Below are positions 49,370-57,464 of a DNA stretch of 64,000 bases, piece by piece. The stretch lies in the NCBI RefSeq assembly GCF_019880545.1, contig NZ_JAINVW010000001.1, positions 372,001 to 436,000 of the forward strand, given 5' to 3'. A program made the position numbers and the translations under genes. The notes under the pieces were generated by a model that saw only the letters and a program-made list of their open reading frames with translations, was not told the origin of the DNA and ran no database searches. This stretch comes from Flagellimonas meishanensis. GTDB taxonomy: Bacteria; Bacteroidota; Bacteroidia; Flavobacteriales; Flavobacteriaceae. The first letter of the stretch is position 1; every line of letters starts with the position of its first letter.

Positions 49370-50653
49370 ATGACATCCAATGAAAGAGACTCTATAATCA
49401 ATTGCATCAACAAAATTGTTGCCCTCCATTTTCCAGATAAGGCTTCTTCCTCAGTAAGCCTGAGCCAGCGCGATTTGCAATACCTGATAGATCTTATGGA
49501 AGAAAAAGCTGGCATACGGATCAGTATTTCAACCATGAAACGGCTCTGGAAAAATGATTTCAACAAAATGCCCCATATCAGCACCTTGGATGCCTTGGTC
49601 TCCTTACTTGATTATGAAACCTGGAATGCTTTTCGACAAGATCAACTCAAGCATTTTACCAAAACAACATCAACCTTAAAGAGGCCAAAACGTTTTTCAA
49701 AAATGTTTTTTGTCATCCCCGCAGTAGGTATCGCTGTTTTGACATTTTTTATTTTTTCTTGGGCCAAAAAGAAAAAAGAACTTGTGATTCCGGAAAATGT
49801 TTCTTTCTCGGTCGATAAAACAGTGGCTTTCAATGTGCCGAACTCTGTTATTTTTTCCTATGATGTTGCCGGGGTTAAGGCCGATAGTTTTTTTATTCAG
49901 CGCTCGTGGAACCCGACTCACAAGTTCAAAATTGATCCAAGTAATAATACATTCTCGCAGATTTACTATTACCCAGGCTTTCACTGGGCTCGATTGATTG
50001 CCAACGACAGCATCATCAAAAAAAGACGGATCCTTGTGCAAACGGATGGCTGGTTCGCAACAGCAAAGTCCGAAAGGCTTCAAGAGATTCCGATTTATCC
50101 AAACCAAGAAAGAATTATATCCGACGGAAAGCTTACGATCGATGATCTCAATCTTCACGAATCCGGTGTGAATCCCAGGGAGAACTTGATACTTTCATTT
50201 TTCAATATCCGTGAATTCAGTGGACTTCAAAGTGATTCTTTTATATTGGATACAAAAGTGCGGTTCGAAGATTCAAGGAGCCTCACATGTCCATACATGG
50301 AAATGGTGTTGATTGATGAAAAAGATGCCTCTGCTTTTGGCATCATCCAAAAAGGCTGCGAAAGCAACATTGTTCTGAAAGTGGGAAATGAATTTTTGAT
50401 GGGCGCGGAGAATGACTTTTCGGCCTTGGGGGTGAACATGAACGAATGGCAAACATTGAAAATAATCAGCAGGAATCAATCCCTTGAAATCTTTTTGAAT
50501 GGGGTTTTAGCCATAAAGACTCCTTTTACGGGAACCTCGGGTAAAATAATGGGATTGATCTTTACCTTCACTGGAAAAGGGGCCGTAGATTATGTATCTT
50601 TAAAGGATTTGAATGGTAAAATTGTTTATTCCGATGAGTTTGATGAAAACTAG
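49370..50653 (+). CDS. Membrane-anchored HTH protein with extracytoplasmic sensor
   Basis: This 427-residue protein has three parts. The N-terminal cytoplasmic region (about 1-95; SLSQRDLQYLIDLMEEKAGI, STMKRLWKNDFNKMPHISTL) looks like a helix-turn-helix domain recurrent in Bacteroidota. One transmembrane helix follows (about 105-127, MFFVIPAVGIAVLTFFIFSW). The outer part (about 135-427) is beta-rich and ends with a LamG-like domain (WQTLKIISRNQSLEIFLNGV). The start ATG was chosen over a GTG two codons upstream. A one-component membrane regulator is inferred. Confidence 0.72.
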   Translation: MTSNERDSIINCINKIVALHFPDKASSSVSLSQRDLQYLIDLMEEKAGIRISISTMKRLWKNDFNKMPHISTLDALVSLLDYETWNAFRQDQLKHFTKTTSTLKRPKRFSKMFFVIPAVGIAVLTFFIFSWAKKKKELVIPENVSFSVDKTVAFNVPNSVIFSYDVAGVKADSFFIQRSWNPTHKFKIDPSNNTFSQIYYYPGFHWARLIANDSIIKKRRILVQTDGWFATAKSERLQEIPIYPNQERIISDGKLTIDDLNLHESGVNPRENLILSFFNIREFSGLQSDSFILDTKVRFEDSRSLTCPYMEMVLIDEKDASAFGIIQKGCESNIVLKVGNEFLMGAENDFSALGVNMNEWQTLKIISRNQSLEIFLNGVLAIKTPFTGTSGKIMGLIFTFTGKGAVDYVSLKDLNGKIVYSDEFDEN

Positions 50654-51359
50654 AGGGTTTATAGTCTCGTTGCTGTTTCTATGCTGTTCAGGTATGCAGT
50701 CCCAATCTTTTGAAGGCGCATGGCAGACCGAACTGCAGAACGATGTCGGCACCGATATCCATTACGTGGCCATTTTTTCCGATGGTTTTGTCTCCGAAGC
50801 TTCTTACGAAAAGGAAAGTGGCAAATTCTCCGGTACTTGGGGCGGTTCTTTTGAAGCAAAAGATGGCAGTCTTACCTATACTTTTGAGTTTGCGACATTT
50901 GATTCCGAACTGGTCGGTTCAACTGAAGCTGTTGAATACAAATTCTTCGATGGAAAATTACATATTGAAGATAAGGTTTGGACCAGAATCGATGACGGCT
51001 CGCCTGGAGATTTGGCCGGGGCCTGGCTGATTTCCGGAAGAATGCGTGGCGATGAAATGCAGCATGTTGATGCTTCACGTCCAAGAAAGACCATGAAAAT
51101 TTTATCTGGTACCCAATTCCAGTGGATTGCCTACAATACCGAGACCAAAGAGTTTATGGGAACAGGGGGTGGCACATATACCACTGAAAATGGAAAATAT
51201 ACCGAACATATCGGTTTCTTTTCCCGGGACGATTCCAGGGTCGGGGCCAGCTTGGAATTCGATTACAAAATTAAGGATGGTGATTGGCACCATTCGGGAT
51301 TGAGCAGCAAGGGAACTCCCATTTACGAAATTTGGGGCAAAAGAACCTCTTCAAAATAA
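50643..51359 (+). CDS. Exported protein with duplicated lipocalin-like domain
   Basis: This 238-residue protein starts at MKTRGFIVSLLFLCC, overlapping the regulator gene by 11 bases; another ATG lies three codons upstream. The signal peptide ends near residue 20. Two related halves, about 25-125 and 130-235, both begin with GAW and carry the FSGTWGGSFEAKDG / FMGTGGGTYTTENG pattern, so an internal duplication is visible. The fold is probably a small beta barrel. I cannot name a ligand. It is tightly coupled to the membrane HTH protein. Confidence 0.75.
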   Translation: MKTRGFIVSLLFLCCSGMQSQSFEGAWQTELQNDVGTDIHYVAIFSDGFVSEASYEKESGKFSGTWGGSFEAKDGSLTYTFEFATFDSELVGSTEAVEYKFFDGKLHIEDKVWTRIDDGSPGDLAGAWLISGRMRGDEMQHVDASRPRKTMKILSGTQFQWIAYNTETKEFMGTGGGTYTTENGKYTEHIGFFSRDDSRVGASLEFDYKIKDGDWHHSGLSSKGTPIYEIWGKRTSSK

Positions 51360-51365
51360 GGCCGC

Positions 51366-52175
51366 ATGAAAAACATATTGGTTTTGATCTGCACCATCAT
51401 TTTTGCGTCTACCTGCGCCGAGAAGAAAAAGGAACCGAAGGAAGCATTGGAAAACAACGAAGTCGAGGAAAGTTCAGCTCAAAATGGAACTGACGGAACA
51501 GAAGAATCATCCTTGGAAAAAAATTACTTTAAGGCAAGCGGCTCACAACCCCTGTGGGGGCTTAGTTTTTTTGAAGACCAACTTGAACTTAGTCTCAACG
51601 AGGTCAAGATGACGGAAATCCTCACAGATCCCATTGTCGTTGAAAACTCCAATTTAAAGATGTATCGCATACAAAACGATGCACGCGCCATGGATATTAT
51701 TATTGCGCAAAAAGAATGTCTCGATTCCACAACCAATAAAAAGTCTCCGTACACGGTAACCATATCGTACAGGGACATGGGTGCTGGTACGACCACCATT
51801 CTAGAGGGTTGTGGTGCGTATGCGGTGAATCCGGCCCTGAATGGGATATGGACAGTGAAAGAAATCAACGGCAAATCAATTTCGTCATTAAACTTTCAAG
51901 GAGAAAAATCGCCTTATTTGGAACTCGACTTGGACACCTATCGCTTTTCAGGCTTGGCCGGATGCAACAGAATAGCTGGTGGCTTTGTCCTCGAAAATGA
52001 GAACTTGCGTTTCTCCGAAACCATGGCAACCAAAATGGCCTGCCCCAATCTTGAGTTAGAGACCAAATTTTTATCCCTTTTGAACAGTAACGTCTCCTAT
52101 CGAATAGAAAAAAACAGACTTTATCTATATGATGGAAATAAGCGGTCCATTCTACAATTTCAAAAAACGGATTAA
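51366..52175 (+). CDS. META-domain lipoprotein
   Basis: This 269-residue protein has a lipobox ASTC (Cys17) and an acidic linker to about residue 55. A first beta domain (about 58-150; YFKASGSQPLWGLSFFEDQL) resembles COG3650-type regions. A META/HslJ domain (about 155-268) follows, with the FSGLAGCNRIAGGF core and MATKMACPNLELE. META proteins are envelope proteins linked to heat-shock or motility in other bacteria. It starts 6 bases after the lipocalin-like gene and ends 1 base before the YciI gene. Confidence 0.88.
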   Translation: MKNILVLICTIIFASTCAEKKKEPKEALENNEVEESSAQNGTDGTEESSLEKNYFKASGSQPLWGLSFFEDQLELSLNEVKMTEILTDPIVVENSNLKMYRIQNDARAMDIIIAQKECLDSTTNKKSPYTVTISYRDMGAGTTTILEGCGAYAVNPALNGIWTVKEINGKSISSLNFQGEKSPYLELDLDTYRFSGLAGCNRIAGGFVLENENLRFSETMATKMACPNLELETKFLSLLNSNVSYRIEKNRLYLYDGNKRSILQFQKTD

Positions 52176-52176
52176 T

Positions 52177-52530
52177 ATGAAAAAATACATTTTGCTGCTG
52201 TTGTTCCCTTTGCTTGTGCAAGCACAAGAGCAAGAAGTTGGGCCCTCCCACTTCGTTGCCCTTTACACCGTTGGTTCTTTGTGGGATATGGAAAAACAAC
52301 CTGGTGAGCAACCATTTTTTAAAGACCACTCCGCCTTTCTTTCAAGACTTCGCAAGGACAGTGTCATTGTTATGGGTGCGCGCTATAGCGATACTGGCAT
52401 GATTGTCTTCAAGGCACTCGACCTGAAGTCGGCAGAAGCATTGTTGCATGAAGATATTGCTGTGCAAAACGAGCTGTTCAATATAGAGGTGCATCCCTTC
52501 AATGCCTTTTATAAAGGCTGTGTCGAATAA
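52177..52530 (+). CDS. Exported YciI-family protein 1
   Basis: This 117-residue protein starts at MKKYILLLLFPLLVQAQ, a signal peptide; a Met 16 codons upstream would overlap the META gene. A YciI/YCII domain (about 28-113) follows, with the His in FFKDHSAFL and the Asp in LLHEDIAVQ that form the candidate active-site pair of the family. YciI proteins are usually cytoplasmic, so export is unusual. It starts one base after the META gene stop. Confidence 0.82.
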   Translation: MKKYILLLLFPLLVQAQEQEVGPSHFVALYTVGSLWDMEKQPGEQPFFKDHSAFLSRLRKDSVIVMGARYSDTGMIVFKALDLKSAEALLHEDIAVQNELFNIEVHPFNAFYKGCVE

Positions 52531-52652
52531 GCCGGGAAGCACACGGCAAGCCTTTAATTTTAACACTTCTTCCCTCTTTTTAACAAAACCTCTGGATTCA
52601 CGAGGATTTTTATGGTTTATTTTCGGTTTTGACAACAGTAAACCACCTAACC

Positions 52653-53147
52653 ATGAAGACAAAAATTTTCTTTGTGCTATTTTGGATTCTTTGTGCCTCA
52701 GTACAGGCCCAATCTGTAACGGAAGAGGAAACTCAGTCCAAAAATTCCACTGAAATAGTATACAATGCCGAAAAAGCCCAAAAATATGGGGCTGATGATT
52801 ATGGAATGAAAAAATACGTGTTTGCCTTTTTAAAGCGAGGTCCCAATAGATCCCTGCCCAAAGAAGAAGCTGATGCCTTACAGGCGGCCCATTTGCGCAA
52901 TATTGGAAAAATGGCCCAAGAAGGAAAATTGGTATTGGCCGGTCCATTCTTCGGAAATGATGATCTGCGGGGCATCTATATCTTCAATGTGCCCTCCTTG
53001 GAAGAAGCCAAACAATTGACCGAAACCGATCCAGCCATCAAAGCAGGAAGTTTGATGATGGAACTAAAAGAATGGTATGGCACCGCTGCGCTCATGGAAG
53101 TCAATGAAATAGGATTTACCCTTGCCAAGAAACCCATTGTTGATTGA
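52653..53147 (+). CDS. Exported YciI-family protein 2
   Basis: This 164-residue protein has a signal peptide (about 1-20, ending VQAQ) and a YciI domain (about 52-145). The family His is in ALQAAHLRNIGKMAQEGKL and the Asp in TETDPAIKAG. It is longer than the preceding YciI protein and only distantly similar, so the pair may come from different ancestors or an old duplication. A 122-base gap upstream, with a TATTTTCG-type box, suggests its own promoter. It is 12 bases before the DinB gene. Reaction unknown. Confidence 0.85.
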   Translation: MKTKIFFVLFWILCASVQAQSVTEEETQSKNSTEIVYNAEKAQKYGADDYGMKKYVFAFLKRGPNRSLPKEEADALQAAHLRNIGKMAQEGKLVLAGPFFGNDDLRGIYIFNVPSLEEAKQLTETDPAIKAGSLMMELKEWYGTAALMEVNEIGFTLAKKPIVD

Positions 53148-53159
53148 TATCATTTCCTT

Positions 53160-53765
53160 ATGAAAAATTTGTTTTTGCCAAAAAAGATAGGTCTTGTTTT
53201 CTTTCTTACCTTCATTTTGAACACGCACGCACAGGATATGAAACTTCCTTATTATCAAATCCCAGACTACCCAGAAGATTACGGTCCTGGCAATGTAGTG
53301 GCCCGAATGATCGATGCGCTTGGATTTCGGTATTATTGGGCCACGGAGGGATTGACCCAGAAAGACCTGGAATATACTCCCGCTGAGGAAGCTAGGACAT
53401 GTATGCAGACCTTGGAGCACATTCACGGTATGTCCGAAATGATTTTGAACGCAGCGGACGGTACTCCCAACATACGTGAAGAAAATACGGTAAAACTTTC
53501 TTTTGATGAACTACGAAAGAAAACCTTGGAGAACATAAAATCGGCAAGTGGCAAAATGAGGGGAAAACAGGCCGAGGATTTTGAACAGAGCCAGGTTATT
53601 TTCAAGAATGGGGATAACGAATCGATATTTCCCTATTGGAACATGATCAATGGCATGCTTTCGGATTGTATGTACCATACCGGTCAAATAGTTCTCATGC
53701 GAAGAATGACTGGAAACCCAAAAAATCCGAATGTCAGCGTGTTTATGGGAAGATTGAGGGAATGA
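53160..53765 (+). CDS. Exported DinB-family protein 2
   Basis: This 201-residue protein has a signal peptide (about 1-25, ending NTHAQ) and a DinB/DfsB helix-bundle domain (about 40-195). Metal-type histidines are in MQTLEHIHGMSEM and DCMYHTGQIVLMRR. It follows the YciI gene by 12 bases and is the last gene of the co-oriented set beginning with the membrane HTH regulator. DinB-like enzymes often use bacillithiol or other thiols in the cytoplasm; a periplasmic one would need another partner. The reaction is unknown. Confidence 0.85.
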   Translation: MKNLFLPKKIGLVFFLTFILNTHAQDMKLPYYQIPDYPEDYGPGNVVARMIDALGFRYYWATEGLTQKDLEYTPAEEARTCMQTLEHIHGMSEMILNAADGTPNIREENTVKLSFDELRKKTLENIKSASGKMRGKQAEDFEQSQVIFKNGDNESIFPYWNMINGMLSDCMYHTGQIVLMRRMTGNPKNPNVSVFMGRLRE

Positions 53766-53801
53766 TACGCCTGAGTGGTTAGTCAAGCATTATCCTCCTG
53801 G

Positions 53802-55331
53802 CTAGATCTTGTCGACCACCACTTTATAGGTTGGATCTTCCAAGACATTTACCTCTATAATATCCTCCGCATTTTTCAACAACCGAATGCAGTCCCTGCT
53901 CAAGTGCCTTAAATGGACCTTCTTGCCCGCTTTCCGATATCTTTCAGTGATCTTGTTGACGGCTTCAATGGCGGACATATCAACGAGACGGCTTTCGGCA
54001 AAATCAATGACCACCTCATCGGGGTCGTTGAGCACATCAAACTTTTCGGCAAAAAGTGTAGTGCTTCCAAAAAACAACGGTCCATAAATTTCGTAATGCT
54101 TGATTCCGTTTGCATCCACACTTTTCCTTGCCCGAATTCGAATGGCATTGTCCCATGCAAATACCAATGCGGAAATAATGACCCCTACCAAAACGGCCAA
54201 AGCCAAATTGTGAAGGAAAACCGTGACGAGGGTCACCAATACCATCACCAGCACATCGGATTTGGGCATGCGCCTAAAGGTCCGTAAGCTCGCCCATTCG
54301 AAAGTTCCCAGGGCCACCATTATCATCAAACCGGTAAGCGCCGCCATGGGCACCTTTTCGATTAAACTGGACCCAAACATAATGAAGGCCAAAAGCATCA
54401 CTGCAGCGACAATACCCGATAATCTTGCCCTAGCCCCGTTGGATGTGTTGATCAAACTTTGCCCAATCATGGCGCAACCGCCCATGCCGGAGAAAAAACC
54501 GGAAAGGATATTGGCCGTTCCCTGGGCCACCGCCTCTTTGTTTCCACGTCCGCGGGTCTCGGTGATTTCATCAACAATGTTCAGCGTAAGCAAACTTTCA
54601 ATGAGTCCCACCCCGGCAACAATGGCCGAATAGGGAAAAATAATTTTAAGTGTTTCCAAAGTGATGGGCAGATCGGGGATATGAAAAGGGGGAAACGTTC
54701 CTTGTATGGAAGCGATATCCCCAATGGTACGGGTATCGATATTCAGGAAAAATACAATGGCAAATACCAAAAGAATGGCCGCCAGGGATGCCGGTACCAG
54801 TTTACTCAACTTGGGAAGCCCCCAAATGACCAACATGGTCAGAAAGACCAATCCAAGAAAAATATATAGGGTATTTCCAGTTAACCAGCTTCCGTCCGCT
54901 GTTTTGAATTGATCTAACTGCGACATGAAAATGATGATGGCCAATCCGTTCACGAACCCAAAAATAACCGGATGCGGAACCAATCGCATCAGTTTGCCCA
55001 AACGCAAAAACCCCGCCGCTACCTGAAGAATTCCTGCCAGAATAACCGCGGCAAAAACATATTCCACCCCATAGTCCCTGGCCAGGCTCACAATAACCAC
55101 GGCAACCGCTCCGGTGGCACCAGAGATCATTCCGGGCCTACCGCCTAAAATTGAAGTGACCAAGCCCATTACGAAGGCGGCATATAACCCGGTCAAAGGC
55201 GACAGCCCTGCAATCAATGCAAAGGCGATGGCCTCCGGGACCAAGGCCAGGGCAACGGTCAACCCCGATAAAACTTCCGTGCGGTAATTTACTTTTTGTG
55301 AAAAGTCAAAAAGATTAAGGTATTTTTTCAT
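53802..55331 (-). CDS. SulP-family anion transporter with STAS domain
   Basis: This 509-residue inner-membrane transporter has about 12-14 helices (residues about 15-405) with family signatures VPEAIAFALIAGLSPLTGLYA and the later GMGGCAMIGQSLIN. A C-terminal STAS domain (about 410-505; VVIDFAESRLVDMSAIEAVN) normally regulates transport. SulP proteins carry sulfate, bicarbonate or other anions; which one is not clear and no carbonic anhydrase is adjacent. It converges with the exported DinB gene and stands alone. Confidence 0.95.
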   Translation of the reverse strand: MKKYLNLFDFSQKVNYRTEVLSGLTVALALVPEAIAFALIAGLSPLTGLYAAFVMGLVTSILGGRPGMISGATGAVAVVIVSLARDYGVEYVFAAVILAGILQVAAGFLRLGKLMRLVPHPVIFGFVNGLAIIIFMSQLDQFKTADGSWLTGNTLYIFLGLVFLTMLVIWGLPKLSKLVPASLAAILLVFAIVFFLNIDTRTIGDIASIQGTFPPFHIPDLPITLETLKIIFPYSAIVAGVGLIESLLTLNIVDEITETRGRGNKEAVAQGTANILSGFFSGMGGCAMIGQSLINTSNGARARLSGIVAAVMLLAFIMFGSSLIEKVPMAALTGLMIMVALGTFEWASLRTFRRMPKSDVLVMVLVTLVTVFLHNLALAVLVGVIISALVFAWDNAIRIRARKSVDANGIKHYEIYGPLFFGSTTLFAEKFDVLNDPDEVVIDFAESRLVDMSAIEAVNKITERYRKAGKKVHLRHLSRDCIRLLKNAEDIIEVNVLEDPTYKVVVDKI

Positions 55332-55413
55332 GGCTTCGTGATTGAAGCCGGCAAAAATAGGGCTATTCCGTCAGAGCGACCAAATGAACCCAGATTTTTG
55401 AGGATTTGATGAT

Positions 55414-56388
55414 CTACCAGTTAGTTAAGCCCAACAACTTCTCGCCAAGTGGGCTTAATTTTGCGGTATTGTACCTCTTCTGCTCCCAGTTTCGTGGATC
55501 ACCGGGAAACGCGTACCCTTCAGGAGCTATTCTGTGCTTCCATGAACTGATTCTCCATTCCCTGAGTTGTTCATTGTCCTCTTCGGCGGGCATCATGGAA
55601 ATATATTGTGCTATGCGCACCTTATTACCAGATTTATTGGGCCGGATGCCGTGGGGCAAAGTGCTGTTGAAGATCAAAAGGTCCCCTGCCTCCATCTTGA
55701 CCTTCTCGATTTTATCTTCCAATCCCGTTATGTCTGGTTGAAAACGATCTCGATTCTCCGGTTGTGTGAGCTTCCAGGTATCGTAACTTCTATAAAGCCA
55801 AGGGATGCATTGAAATCCTCCCATGTTTTCATCCGTTTGATCCGCTAAGGCCAAAACTCCCTGCACATTCTGTGGGCGGGTTTCGGGGTCGTAATCCCAA
55901 TGGATGAATCCCTTTTTGTTTTCGCCGGGTCGCTGTGGAATGTTTAAGTTGGCCCTGTCAATGGTCACCCACAATTTTTCCGTTCCCCAAATATCCACAA
56001 AGGCATCATACACTTTTGGAGCTTGTCTGTTGTTCCATAAATGTTGATGGTTGTAGACCTCTACCATTCCGGTTCCCGTCAATTCCTTCATTTTCATCTC
56101 TGCCCGGGGCGGTGCATACCAGGTCTCTGGGTCCTGGGGGTCTTTTTCATCAAATTCCCATAAAAAATCTGCCGTGGCCCTGGCTTGTTCCTTTGGGACC
56201 GCGTTTTTGATCACAATGTATCCGTTCTCGATCCAAAACTTCCAATCTTCCTCTGTAAGCACGCGCAACGGTTTGCCATTTGTTCTGTCATTCAGTTTTA
56301 TCTTACTGCTGGTAGCGGTGGATGGATTGCCAGGTATTTCTTCATGTGCCTTATTGGCCATTTCCATTTTTATGTTCTTCTGTATCAT
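55414..56388 (-). CDS. Phytanoyl-CoA dioxygenase-like Fe(II)/2-oxoglutarate enzyme
   Basis: This 324-residue oxygenase starts at MIQKNIKMEM, preferred over an ATG 20 codons upstream. The iron triad is visible: His163 and Asp165 in FIHWDYDPE, and His246 in NSTLPHGIRP, with Arg258 for 2-oxoglutarate. It hydroxylates an unknown substrate; PhyH-like enzymes in bacteria act on small amino acid-like or lipid molecules. It is divergent from an AraC-type regulator, with 134 bases between. Together they look like an inducible catabolic or tailoring step. Confidence 0.92.
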   Translation of the reverse strand: MIQKNIKMEMANKAHEEIPGNPSTATSSKIKLNDRTNGKPLRVLTEEDWKFWIENGYIVIKNAVPKEQARATADFLWEFDEKDPQDPETWYAPPRAEMKMKELTGTGMVEVYNHQHLWNNRQAPKVYDAFVDIWGTEKLWVTIDRANLNIPQRPGENKKGFIHWDYDPETRPQNVQGVLALADQTDENMGGFQCIPWLYRSYDTWKLTQPENRDRFQPDITGLEDKIEKVKMEAGDLLIFNSTLPHGIRPNKSGNKVRIAQYISMMPAEEDNEQLREWRISSWKHRIAPEGYAFPGDPRNWEQKRYNTAKLSPLGEKLLGLTNW

Positions 56389-56469
56389 TGTTTTTTCAAT
56401 TGATTCAAATTTCCCTGAACCAAAACTAAAGGTAATCCAGACGGGCATCTACCCTAACATTGACCATAA

Positions 56470-56503
56470 TTTGAACTATATTGACTTTTATTGATTATTT
56501 TTA
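56470..56503 (+). promoter_or_regulatory. Probable promoter of the AraC-type gene
   Basis: TTTG at 56470-56473 and a -7 box TATTTTTA at 56496-56503 (last base differs from consensus) are 22 bases apart. The start codon is 19 bases downstream. The space before it also serves the divergent oxygenase gene. Confidence 0.5.
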
Positions 56504-56522
56504 AAACATATCAAACAATAAA

Positions 56523-57368
56523 ATGAAAATTCAGCTGGAAAACATACAGCCTGATGATAAAAGCTCCTTTCGGCTCTTGCACAATCCAAAGCTGAACGAC
56601 CTATTCTTTTGGCATTTTCATCCAGAGTTTGAACTGGTCTACATTGAAGGTGCCAATGGAACACGACATGTGGGCCGTCATATATCAACATTCACCCAAA
56701 GTGATCTGGTGTTGATAGGGTCCAATATTCCACACCTTAATTTTGATTATGGTATAAAAACGGAATATAGAAAAGAGGTGCTTCACATCAGTGCATCGTT
56801 CAGGGAAAAGGTTTTCAACGAGATTGAGGAGCTGATCGAGGTTTATGAGCTTTTGGGATTGTCCCAGCATGGGATAGCTTTTTATGGCGAAACCAAGGAA
56901 ACGGTTGGGGGGCAAATGAAGCAGTTGCACAAAATGAATGCATTTGAACAGTTTTTGGAGGTGCTCCGTATTTTAAAAGTATTGGCCAAAAGCGAAGAAT
57001 TTGAACTGCTTCATCCCAAACCCATTATAAATGATCGGGCCAAAAAACAACAGCTGCGTTTGCAAAAGGTCTACTCCTACATTGACGAACATTATTCGCA
57101 AAAAATCAATCTGGAGGAAGTTGCCCAAGCTGTCAACCTCGGCAAAGAGGCATTTTGCAGATATTTTAAAAAATCAACCGGGAGCACCTTTACCAATTTT
57201 CTGAACCAATACCGCATAACCCAAGCAAAACGGCTTTTACTCTCTGGGAGGAACATTGGTGAAACCTGCTATGAATGTGGATTTGAAAGCCTCTCCTATT
57301 TTAACAGGACCTTTAAAAAGATAAGCGGTGAAAATCCCTCGGCCTTTAAGAGCAAACAGCAGCAATAA
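56523..57368 (+). CDS. AraC-family transcriptional regulator
   Basis: This 281-residue regulator has an N-terminal cupin-like domain (about 15-100; FWHFHPEFELVYIEGANGTR with metal-type His residues) and a C-terminal AraC domain (about 180-280), with LEEVAQAVNLGKEAFCRYFK and GETCYECGFESLSYFNRTFK as the two helix-turn-helix motifs. It probably controls the divergent phytanoyl-CoA dioxygenase-like gene. Effector unknown. Confidence 0.94.
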   Translation: MKIQLENIQPDDKSSFRLLHNPKLNDLFFWHFHPEFELVYIEGANGTRHVGRHISTFTQSDLVLIGSNIPHLNFDYGIKTEYRKEVLHISASFREKVFNEIEELIEVYELLGLSQHGIAFYGETKETVGGQMKQLHKMNAFEQFLEVLRILKVLAKSEEFELLHPKPIINDRAKKQQLRLQKVYSYIDEHYSQKINLEEVAQAVNLGKEAFCRYFKKSTGSTFTNFLNQYRITQAKRLLLSGRNIGETCYECGFESLSYFNRTFKKISGENPSAFKSKQQQ

Positions 57369-57409
57369 AAAAGAACCGCCCCAAGCTGAAAGTGCCCGAG
57401 GCGATTCTT
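57367..57409 (-). terminator. Terminator-like hairpin of the 57465 lipoprotein gene
   Basis: Arms at 57371-57380 and 57400-57409 pair with one mismatch, and a long inner segment can fold further. On the minus strand it is followed by TTCTTTTTT. Read on the plus strand it has no T-run, so it ends the minus-strand gene at 57465 rather than the AraC gene. Confidence 0.7.
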
Positions 57410-57411
57410 AA

Positions 57412-57428
57412 CTAAATAACCAACCAAA
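57412..57428. repeat. 17-bp repeat CTAAATAACCAACCAAA, copy 2
   Basis: Identical to 19343-19359, and again directly beside a terminator hairpin on the same relative side and in the same orientation. Confidence 0.7.
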
Positions 57429-57464
57429 AAACTTGTTGATGTAGTCGAACGTATGAACCGTTCC

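Noticed and set aside
49270..49584. Upstream 105-codon extension of the LamG-like gene
   Set aside because: It would overlap the divergent HTH gene and places the signal peptide in the middle of the protein.
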